Below are positions 1 through 5,168 of a stretch of 5,168 nucleotides of DNA, piece after piece; position 1 is the stretch's first letter, and every line of letters begins with the position of its first letter. Position numbers and translations under genes: made by a program. The stretch is from Pseudomonadota bacterium. GTDB lineage: Bacteria; Pseudomonadota; Alphaproteobacteria; Rhizobiales; Rhizobiaceae. Under the pieces are notes generated by a model. It ran no database searches and was not told the origin of the DNA. It saw nothing but the letters and a program-made list of their open reading frames with translations. The DNA is taken from positions 1 to 5,168 of the forward strand of contig JAEWKX010000275.1 in NCBI GenBank assembly GCA_023393575.1, given 5' to 3'.

Positions 1-8
1 TTGGTCAT
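1..8 (-). CDS. Start of an unidentified gene, cut by the left edge
   Basis: Only the first codons are visible: ATG ACC followed by an incomplete codon, giving Met-Thr-. The start is believable because a strong Shine-Dalgarno (GAGGAG) ends six bases upstream of the ATG, the best ribosome site in the window. It lies 68 bases downstream of the EEP gene on the same strand, so it may be the next gene of the same transcript or have its own promoter in that gap. Nothing can be said about its product. In E. coli the genes next to the comparable cls/EEP pair include the membrane protein gene ybhN, but there is no sequence here to test that. Confidence 0.55.
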
Positions 9-14
9 GGTCGG

Positions 15-22
15 CTCCTCTT
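15..22 (-). promoter_or_regulatory. Strong ribosome binding site for the left-edge gene
   Basis: On the minus strand the bases read AAGAGGAG, followed by a six-base spacer (CCGACC) and ATG. This matches the anti-Shine-Dalgarno well with ideal spacing, and is the main evidence that a gene begins at position 8. Confidence 0.65.
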
Positions 23-47
23 GTTCGTCGATCGGGGCTGACTTACG

Positions 48-67
48 ACGTTCATCCGTCACGTTCA
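48..67. repeat. 7-bp direct repeat in the gap before the left-edge gene
   Basis: ACGTTCA occurs at 48-54 and again at 61-67 on the plus strand (TGAACGT twice on the minus strand), a start-to-start distance of 13 bases. The copies do not extend beyond seven bases. They lie 40 to 60 bases upstream of the start codon of the left-edge gene, where an operator could sit. The spacing is more than one helical turn (about 10.5), so the two copies would not be on exactly the same face of the DNA. The pair could be chance; no regulator is implied by the sequence. Confidence 0.3.
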
Positions 68-76
68 ATAGTATGA

Positions 77-955
77 CTAAATGTTTTGGGAAGCGGCAAT
101 CTCGGCTGCCACGTCAGCCTGGAGACTGATCCGAGCCTTGATGGGCAGGTGATCCGAAGCGAGGCGGGCAAGCGGTGTATCATGCGCGATGACCGGGCCT
201 AGTATCTCGGGCCGGTTTGCCATGATGCGGTCCAGCGCAAGGACCGGAAGCCGGGACGGGAAGCTCGGGACCGCCTGCGGCAATCCGAAGACAGAGGCCA
301 GGGTGTTGAGGGAAGACCGGTCCCCGAGCCGCCATTCGTTCAGGTCCCCCATCAGGATTGTGGGCTGCTCCTCCCGCGAGTTCAGAAGGTCGATGATCAT
401 GCGCGTCTGCTGATGGCGCGACCGATGCAGGAGTCCTAGATGGGCGGCGATCACCCGGAGCGCAGTACCACCCCTGATTTCGAGCTCCGTGATCAGTGCG
501 CCGCGCGGCTCCAGGCCCGGCAGCCTGATCTGATGGACGTCGCGCACGAGGCCCTCACGGAAGAAAATGACGTTGCCGTGCCACCCGTGCGCTTTCGAGA
601 CGCTCGAGAGCGGCACGGGAAGCAGGCCAGTCTCCCGCTCCAGCCAGTCGAGGTCCAGCAAGCCGCGTCTTTCTCCGAACCGGGTATCGGCCTCCTGGAG
701 GGCGATCACATCCGCACCGATCTCCTTGATAACCTCCTTGATACGGTAAGGATCGAACTTTCCGTCGACGCCGACGCATTTGTGGACGTTGTAGGAGGCG
801 ATAAGTCCACCGTCGCTTTCGCCCGGCTCGGCCGGCGCCGACGGCAAACCTCTCCGCCCCTTCCGGTTGCGGATGGAGGCGAGAATATTGGTTGGAAGTG
901 TTTCGCGTTTTGTCCGCATAGTCCTCAGCGCGGTATTCCGGTCAACAGTGACCAT
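77..955 (-). CDS. Endonuclease/exonuclease/phosphatase (EEP) family metallohydrolase
   Basis: A 292-residue protein of the EEP (DNase I-like) fold, whose members hydrolyse phosphodiester or phosphomonoester bonds with Mg2+. The family blocks appear in order: SYNVHKC with Asn56, LQEAD with metal-binding Glu88, GNVIFF near 127-132, AAHLGL with His172, GDLNEW with Asp204 and Asn206, LDRI with Asp242, and SDHLPI with the catalytic Asp268-His269 pair. All expected active-site residues are present, so it should be active. The first ~48 residues are basic, low in hydrophobicity and outside the domain; there is no signal peptide or membrane segment, so it is probably cytoplasmic. Cardiolipin synthase lies 20 bases upstream, as E. 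coli ybhP (EEP) neighbours clsB, suggesting a lipid-linked substrate; this is inference. The start is uncertain: the ATG at 955 lacks a clear Shine-Dalgarno, whereas an in-frame ATG at 919 has GAGGA just upstream but rather too close. Confidence 0.88.
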   Translation of the reverse strand: MVTVDRNTALRTMRTKRETLPTNILASIRNRKGRRGLPSAPAEPGESDGGLIASYNVHKCVGVDGKFDPYRIKEVIKEIGADVIALQEADTRFGERRGLLDLDWLERETGLLPVPLSSVSKAHGWHGNVIFFREGLVRDVHQIRLPGLEPRGALITELEIRGGTALRVIAAHLGLLHRSRHQQTRMIIDLLNSREEQPTILMGDLNEWRLGDRSSLNTLASVFGLPQAVPSFPSRLPVLALDRIMANRPEILGPVIAHDTPLARLASDHLPIKARISLQADVAAEIAASQNI

Positions 956-975
956 CGGAAGCTATCCGACGGCAT

Positions 976-2436
976 TCATAGATAGGGCGACCCCAGCCAG
1001 AGGATGCGATCGAGGAGGCGGGCAGCAAACGGTCTGTTCCTCAGACTTTCCAGCGTCACCTGCCTTGCAGAGGAAATCGTAACGTCGATCCTTCGTTCCA
1101 AGCCCTGTGCGAAAGAAATGTCCATCACCTCCAGATCCACCTCAAAATTGAGGCGTAGCGAGCGGGGATCCAGGTTGGAGGAGCCGACAAAGGCCCAACG
1201 TCCGTCGAGGACCAGGAGCTTGGAGTGATCGAAGGCCCCGGAGGCCCGCCAGATCCGGCAGTAATTCTTGAGCAACTGATCGAATTGCCCGGTCATCGCC
1301 CGATCGACGAGGGTCAGATTGTTGCTTTGGGGAACCACGATATCGACCTCCACGCCCCGCCGCGCCGCCGTGATGAGGGCAGTGATCAGCTCTCTGTCGG
1401 GGAGGAAGTAGGGGGAGACGATGCGGATCGTCCGGCGGGCGATGGAGAAGCCGCCCATCAACATCTTGTGATTGGTTTCGACGCTGCGATCCGGCCCCGA
1501 CGATACGGCCCGTATCGCAACGGGCGAGCCTGGATCCGTGGGGGGCGGCAGGATCTGCCAGGTTTCGCCGCCCAGATTTTCGCCGGTCGCAAATTGCCAG
1601 TCTGCGGCCGCAACGGCGAAGAGATCTGCCACGACCGGCCCGCTGACTTCGAAATGCGTGTCGCCGGAAGAGCCGTCGCCGTGGAATTCTCCGGAAAAGC
1701 CTTCCCGGATATTCATGCCGCCCGTGAAGGCGACGGACCCGTCGACGACCATGATCTTTCGGTGCGTCCTGAGGTTTGCATAGGGCAGGCGCAGCCCCAT
1801 GATGACATTGCCGTTGAACACGTCGACGGTAACCCCGCCGTCCCGCAGCATGCCGAGCACGCTCGGCACCGAATACCGCGCGCCGACGGCATCGATCAGG
1901 ACCCGCACCACGACCCCGCGCTTGACCGCAGCGATCAAGGCTTCGGCAAAGCGGCGTCCTATCCGGTCACGGTCGAAGATATAGGTCTCCAGCAAGATGG
2001 AGCGGCTGGCGCCGTCGATCGCTCTGAGCATCGCGCGGTAGGCATCATCGCCGGTCGTCAGCATCCCGATCATGTTACCGGTGGTGAGGGTATGGCTCGT
2101 CACCCGGTCGCCAAGGGTCTTCATGGCGGCAAAGCGGCCGCCGAAGCGTTCCGCCACCAGTTCGTCCGTCGCGTCGTAGCTGTCGAAGTGCTCGCGCGCG
2201 TGTCCCTTAAGCAGGTAGCGGCGATCTGCGATGGCGCTTCGCCGGATTCGGTTGACCCCCGCGATGAAGTAAAGCAGTGCACCTATGACCGGCGACAGGA
2301 TGATGATGCCGACCCAGCCGATCGCCGAACGCACCTCTTCCTTCGTCATCGCCGCATGGATGGCTGCCGTCGCTCCCAGCAAGAGAGAGAGCAGGAACAG
2401 GACGTGGGGCCAGTACGGCTCGATGAAGGTCAGCAT
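976..2436 (-). CDS. cls: Cardiolipin synthase (phospholipase D superfamily, two HKD motifs)
   Basis: A 486-residue protein from the ATG at 2436, the same size as E. coli ClsA. Bacterial enzymes of this type condense two phosphatidylglycerols into cardiolipin and glycerol at the inner membrane. Two hydrophobic segments (about residues 10-30 and 39-61) form the PLDc_N membrane anchor. Two complete HKD motifs follow: HRKIMVVD (His225, Lys227, Asp232) with GGMN after it, and HSKLLVLD (His404, Lys406, Asp411) with GSSN after it. The block preceding the first motif (LPYANLRTHRK) is typical of Cls. Two membrane segments and full length favour ClsA-type over the shorter ClsB. An in-frame TTG at 2472 would add 12 residues, but it has no Shine-Dalgarno and falls in a candidate -35 box, so ATG is preferred. 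The ATG also lacks a Shine-Dalgarno. The aminotransferase stop is 69 bases upstream; the EEP gene follows after 20 bases and is probably cotranscribed. A broader transphosphatidylase role cannot be excluded. Confidence 0.92.
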   Translation of the reverse strand: MLTFIEPYWPHVLFLLSLLLGATAAIHAAMTKEEVRSAIGWVGIIILSPVIGALLYFIAGVNRIRRSAIADRRYLLKGHAREHFDSYDATDELVAERFGGRFAAMKTLGDRVTSHTLTTGNMIGMLTTGDDAYRAMLRAIDGASRSILLETYIFDRDRIGRRFAEALIAAVKRGVVVRVLIDAVGARYSVPSVLGMLRDGGVTVDVFNGNVIMGLRLPYANLRTHRKIMVVDGSVAFTGGMNIREGFSGEFHGDGSSGDTHFEVSGPVVADLFAVAAADWQFATGENLGGETWQILPPPTDPGSPVAIRAVSSGPDRSVETNHKMLMGGFSIARRTIRIVSPYFLPDRELITALITAARRGVEVDIVVPQSNNLTLVDRAMTGQFDQLLKNYCRIWRASGAFDHSKLLVLDGRWAFVGSSNLDPRSLRLNFEVDLEVMDISFAQGLERRIDVTISSARQVTLESLRNRPFAARLLDRILWLGSPYL

Positions 2437-2444
2437 GATGCGAA

Positions 2445-2472
2445 GATATAGGCCGGCCGCCCCCAGTCGCAA
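2445..2472 (-). promoter_or_regulatory. Candidate sigma70-like promoter for cls (possibly leaderless)
   Basis: On the minus strand TTGCGA (2472-2467) and TATATC (2450-2445) are separated by 16 bases; each matches four of six consensus positions (TTGACA, TATAAT). The -10 box ends only eight bases before the cls ATG, so transcription would begin within a base or two of the start codon and yield a leaderless or nearly leaderless mRNA. The absence of a Shine-Dalgarno before this ATG fits that reading. The evidence is sequence resemblance only, in GC-rich DNA where weak matches are common. Confidence 0.35.
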
Positions 2473-2505
2473 TAAGCGGCGGCGCTCTGAGACCGGGTCG
2501 TGCCG

Positions 2506-3864
2506 TCAGGCAGGTTCGATCTCCTTGGCGAAGGCGTCCAGCGAGGCCTCGAACGTGTCGAAGATCGCGTTGGTCTGCTGCTCATCGACGATGAGTGGCG
2601 GGCAGAGTGCGATGCTGTCGCCGATCGCCCGCCCGATCACACCCTTGTCCAGCATGAGGGCTGCGAATTTCGGCCCCAACTGGCCCGCCGCAAAGCCGTC
2701 GCGAGACTTGAGTTCCAGCGCACCGATGAGGCCGATGCCCCGCGCTTCAACGGCGAGCGGATGACTTTCGAGTGCCTTCAGTCGTTTCATGAAAAGCGGG
2801 CTCAGAGCCCGGACGTTGCCGACGAGGTCGCGTTCTTCGATGATCGCAAGATTCTCCAGCGCCACGGCCGCCGCCACCGGATGGCCGCTTGCCGTGAAGC
2901 CGTGGCCGAACGTGCCGATCTTTGCCGACTCATCGGCAAGCGGTCCATAGACGCGGTCGTTGATCAGCAGGGCGGAAATGGGCTGGTACGAGGAGGATAG
3001 CTGCTTCGACACCGTGATCATGTCGGGTTGAAGCCCGAAGGTGGTCGTGCCGAACATCTCGCCGGTCCGCCCGAAGCCGCAGATCACCTCGTCTGCAATC
3101 AGCAGGATATCGTACTTCCTGAGAACGGTCTGGATCGCCTCCCAATAGCCCTCGGGCGGTACGATGACGCCGCCGGCCCCCATGACGGGTTCGCCGATGA
3201 AGGCAGCCACGGTTTCCGGACCTTCTTTCAGGATGAGGTCTTCGAGGTCCTTCGCACACCGGACCGCAAAGGCCTGTTCCGTCTCGCCCTCCTGCGCAAA
3301 GACGCGATAGTGCGGGCAGGTCGTGTGCAGGACGTTGGAGAGCGGCAGGTCGAAGGAACGATGGTTGTTCGGCAGTCCCGTCAGGCTGGCGCTGGCGATC
3401 GTCACGCCGTGATAACCCTTGATGCGCGAGATGATCTTCTTCTTCTCGGGCTTGCCGAGGGCATTCGAACGGTACCAGACCATCTTCATCGCCGTGTCGT
3501 TCGCTTCCGAACCCGAGTTGGTGAAATACACCTTCGACATCGGCACGGGCGCCATCCGGATCAGCTTCTCGGCCAGATCGACGGATGGGCCATGTGTGCG
3601 TCCGGTGAACGTGTGATAATACGGCAACGCCGACATCTGCCGCATGGCAGCATCAATCAGCCGCTTCTCACCGAACCCGACGGCGACGCTCCACAGGCCG
3701 GACATCGCCTCGATGTAGCGCTTGCCGTTGTTGTCATAGACATATACGCCTTCGCCCCGGTCGATGACGAGGGCGCCGTCACGCTCCAGCGCCCGCGCAT
3801 TGGTATAGGAGTGAAGCTGGTAGGCCTGGTCGCGGGCTTCTACGGAATTGGGCTGAACGGTCAC
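2506..3864 (-). CDS. Class III PLP-dependent aminotransferase (omega-amino acid/amine:pyruvate type)
   Basis: A 452-residue, full-length fold-type I enzyme of class III (often auto-named 'aspartate aminotransferase family protein'), which moves an amino group, usually from an omega-amine or amino acid, to an acceptor such as pyruvate. Visible landmarks: Trp58 in GLWSV near the substrate pocket; NSGSEAND (116-123), whose Gly118-Ser119 bind the PLP phosphate; YHG (151-153), the tyrosine stacking on PLP; IADEV with Asp258 holding the pyridine nitrogen; the Schiff-base Lys287 in VSKQLSSSY; GHGFTASGHP (320-329) with Thr324 at the phosphate of the partner subunit; and Arg412 in the region where omega-transaminases carry a mobile carboxylate-binding arginine. 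All catalytic residues are present. It should be a soluble dimer or tetramer. Start is GTG, supported by AGGAGA five bases upstream. It follows an M20 amidohydrolase by 90 bases with no clear terminator between, so the two probably act on one pathway. The substrate is not identifiable; 'aspartate' in automatic names should not be taken literally. Confidence 0.9.
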   Translation of the reverse strand: MTVQPNSVEARDQAYQLHSYTNARALERDGALVIDRGEGVYVYDNNGKRYIEAMSGLWSVAVGFGEKRLIDAAMRQMSALPYYHTFTGRTHGPSVDLAEKLIRMAPVPMSKVYFTNSGSEANDTAMKMVWYRSNALGKPEKKKIISRIKGYHGVTIASASLTGLPNNHRSFDLPLSNVLHTTCPHYRVFAQEGETEQAFAVRCAKDLEDLILKEGPETVAAFIGEPVMGAGGVIVPPEGYWEAIQTVLRKYDILLIADEVICGFGRTGEMFGTTTFGLQPDMITVSKQLSSSYQPISALLINDRVYGPLADESAKIGTFGHGFTASGHPVAAAVALENLAIIEERDLVGNVRALSPLFMKRLKALESHPLAVEARGIGLIGALELKSRDGFAAGQLGPKFAALMLDKGVIGRAIGDSIALCPPLIVDEQQTNAIFDTFEASLDAFAKEIEPA

Positions 3865-3869
3865 GATCG

Positions 3870-3875
3870 TCTCCT
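3870..3875 (-). promoter_or_regulatory. Ribosome binding site deciding the GTG start of the aminotransferase
   Basis: AGGAGA on the minus strand, then CGATC, then GTG. Good match and spacing make the GTG at 3864 the likely start although it is not ATG; no ATG lies close by in frame. Confidence 0.7.
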
Positions 3876-3954
3876 GGATGAAATCGATGGGCGAGTCTTA
3901 CCCCGAAGCCTGCCCGTCGTCAGCAATCGAAAGCGGCACCAAATGTCTCAGGCC

Positions 3955-5168
3955 CTATTTCGCGGTCATGGCGGCAACGGGCGGCTCCGCGCCGTCCGGA
4001 ATGGGGCTGAGATACTGCTGCCCTTTGCGCCGCCGGTTCAGGTCCGCCCAGGCTGCCTCCCGTAGTTCCGCACTCTCCATTGCTGCCACGCCGGTCGCCG
4101 CCATGATCTTGGCGGTCGCCACCATTCCCTTGTGCGCCAGCGGGCTCCTGCCCTGCGCCACCACCTGCCACGTGTGAAGCTGCGTCCCCACCGCAAGCGT
4201 CGGTCCATAGGCCTGCACGGTAGGCACGACCCAGCTGACGTCGCCCACATCCGTCGAACCGCCCATTTGCCGGACTTCATTATGCGGCGGCAGGATGAAA
4301 TCGGCGAGCGGAATGTCGCGCTGCTCCAGCCGCTCCTGACACCAGCTGGCGGCAATATCGTCAGCGGTCAGCGTCGCGCGGATCTCCTCTGCAAAGGCGA
4401 TGTCGCCGGCATCGAAATCGGGTGTCCCCAGGCTTTCCCAGATACCCTGCATGGTATCCATCAGCGGGGTATTGACGATGACGTTGGAAACGCCGGCGAG
4501 GATGGTGCTTTTCATCCTTGTTTCCGTCATCAGCGCGGCACCCTCGGCGACCTTCTTGACCCTCTCGATGAGCGTCAGGAGCCCGCCGAGCTCCGTTGCC
4601 CGCACGACGTATCGCACCTTGGCATAGGCCTGGACCACGTTCGGCGAGATGCCTCCCGCGTCCAGGATGGCGTAGTGGATGCGGTAGTCGGACGGCATGT
4701 GCTCGCGCATGTAGTTGACGCCGACATTCATCAGCTCCACGGCATCGAGGGCACTACGACCAAGCTCGGGCACCGCGGCAGCATGTGCCGCGCGGCCGAA
4801 GAACTCGAAGTCGATCCGGCAATTGGCAAGCGACGTCTCCCGCTGGACGCCCGCGAAGTTGCTGGGATGCCAGCTGATCGCGATATCCACATCGTCGAAG
4901 GCGCCGGAGCGCACCATGAATGCCTTGGCGGCGCCACCTTCTTCCGCCGGGCATCCGTAGTAACGCACGCGGCCGGGCGTTCCGGTCCGGGCCAACCAGT
5001 CCTTCAGCGCCGTGGCGGCAAGAAGGGAGGCCGAACCCAGCAGGTTATGGCCGCAGCCGTGGCCATTGGCACCGGGCATGACGGGGTCGTGGCGGGTGAC
5101 ACCCGCCTTCTGACTGAGGCCGGCAAGCGCATCATACTCGCCGAGAAATGCGACCACCGGCCCATCGC
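3955..5168 (-). CDS. M20-family amidohydrolase/peptidase, AbgB-like; N-terminus beyond the window
   Basis: The reading frame is open to the right edge, showing 403 residues and the true C-terminus (stop TAG at 3955). The family is usually about 470-490 residues, so some 70-80 N-terminal residues are missing. M20D enzymes are zinc or manganese amidohydrolases that split N-acyl or peptide-like amide bonds; E. coli AbgB is part of p-aminobenzoyl-glutamate hydrolase. Counting from the first visible codon (Asp, 5166-5164): GPVVAFLGEYDAL near the edge is the usual first block; NGHGCGHN gives metal ligands Cys38 and His40; CPAEEGG gives Glu75-Glu76 (catalytic base and ligand); SWHPSN gives His100; FFGRAAHAA (His128) lies in the dimerisation domain; GGSTDVGDVSW is a strong AbgB-type block near 302-312; SPLAHKGM supplies the last ligand, His345. 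No key residue is missing in the visible part. The aminotransferase follows 90 bases downstream, suggesting that the hydrolysis product is an amine or amino acid for transamination. No AbgA partner is visible. The substrate is unknown. Confidence 0.9.
   Translation of the reverse strand, partial: DGPVVAFLGEYDALAGLSQKAGVTRHDPVMPGANGHGCGHNLLGSASLLAATALKDWLARTGTPGRVRYYGCPAEEGGAAKAFMVRSGAFDDVDIAISWHPSNFAGVQRETSLANCRIDFEFFGRAAHAAAVPELGRSALDAVELMNVGVNYMREHMPSDYRIHYAILDAGGISPNVVQAYAKVRYVVRATELGGLLTLIERVKKVAEGAALMTETRMKSTILAGVSNVIVNTPLMDTMQGIWESLGTPDFDAGDIAFAEEIRATLTADDIAASWCQERLEQRDIPLADFILPPHNEVRQMGGSTDVGDVSWVVPTVQAYGPTLAVGTQLHTWQVVAQGRSPLAHKGMVATAKIMAATGVAAMESAELREAAWADLNRRRKGQQYLSPIPDGAEPPVAAMTAK

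Noticed and set aside
9..76. General stress (EcfG-type) promoter before the left-edge gene
   Set aside because: TGAAC followed by CGTC/CGTA is reminiscent of the GGAAC-N16/17-CGTT pattern, but the first element lacks the second G of GGAAC and the spacing to a CGTT-like element does not fit.
1225..2451. Long plus-strand open frame of 408 codons opposite cls
   Set aside because: It is the mirror of a well-supported cls gene in GC-rich DNA, where antisense frames often stay open. Its translation is rich in Arg, Asp, Gly and His with no recognisable domain, while the minus strand carries both HKD motifs.
2470..2472. TTG as the start of cls, adding 12 residues
   Set aside because: There is no Shine-Dalgarno, the extension adds nothing family-like, and the ATG at 2436 gives a typical 486-residue protein. 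The TTG also falls in the candidate -35 box. It is not formally excluded.
3865..3954. Terminator or promoter between the amidohydrolase and the aminotransferase
   Set aside because: On reading the 90 bases I found only a weak GGGC/GCCC pairing with a long loop and no T-run, and no pair of promoter boxes at usable spacing. Only the ribosome site is supportable.
3028..4065. Plus-strand open frame of 345 codons opposite the aminotransferase and running into the amidohydrolase
   Set aside because: It overlaps two real genes on the other strand and the gap between them, shows no family motif, and has the low-information composition of an antisense shadow.
5155..5157. GTG as the start of the amidohydrolase
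   Set aside because: The frame stays open upstream to the window edge (Asp-Gly-Pro before this Val), and the Gly-Pro-Val-Val block is an internal conserved part of the family. The GTG is an ordinary valine codon, so the gene is truncated by the window and not short.

Overview
The window looks like chromosomal DNA from a high-GC alphaproteobacterium, most likely Rhizobiales (Rhizobium, Mesorhizobium or Sinorhizobium-like). This is inferred from the GC-rich third codon positions, the general flavour of the proteins and the compact same-strand arrangement; no sequence here fixes the genus. Every gene I can support is on the minus strand, so transcription runs from the right edge towards position 1. 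I see no RNA gene, transposon, CRISPR array or phage gene. No gap between genes exceeds 100 bases.

In transcription order: (1) an M20-family amidohydrolase/peptidase related to AbgB (3955-5168), cut by the right edge so that its N-terminus is missing; (2) after 90 bases, a class III PLP-dependent aminotransferase (2506-3864) starting at GTG behind a good Shine-Dalgarno; (3) after about 70 bases, a two-HKD phospholipase D-type cardiolipin synthase with two N-terminal membrane segments (976-2436); (4) after 20 bases, an endonuclease/exonuclease/phosphatase (EEP) family metallohydrolase (77-955); (5) after 68 bases, the first codons of another gene (start at 8), marked by a strong Shine-Dalgarno and leaving the window at once.

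The genes fall into two modules. The amidohydrolase and aminotransferase look like a small catabolic pair: one would cleave an amide bond, the other could deaminate the released amine or amino acid; the substrate cannot be read from the sequence. The cardiolipin synthase and EEP protein form a membrane-lipid pair resembling the E. coli clsB (ybhO)-ybhP neighbourhood. A possible sigma70-like promoter lies in the junction between the modules, with its -10 box so close to the cls ATG that the message could be leaderless.

I found no convincing undescribed system. The points most worth a second look are the possible leaderless promoter of cls, the recurring cls-EEP pairing, the unknown substrate of the amidohydrolase-aminotransferase pair, and a 7-bp direct repeat upstream of the gene at the left edge.
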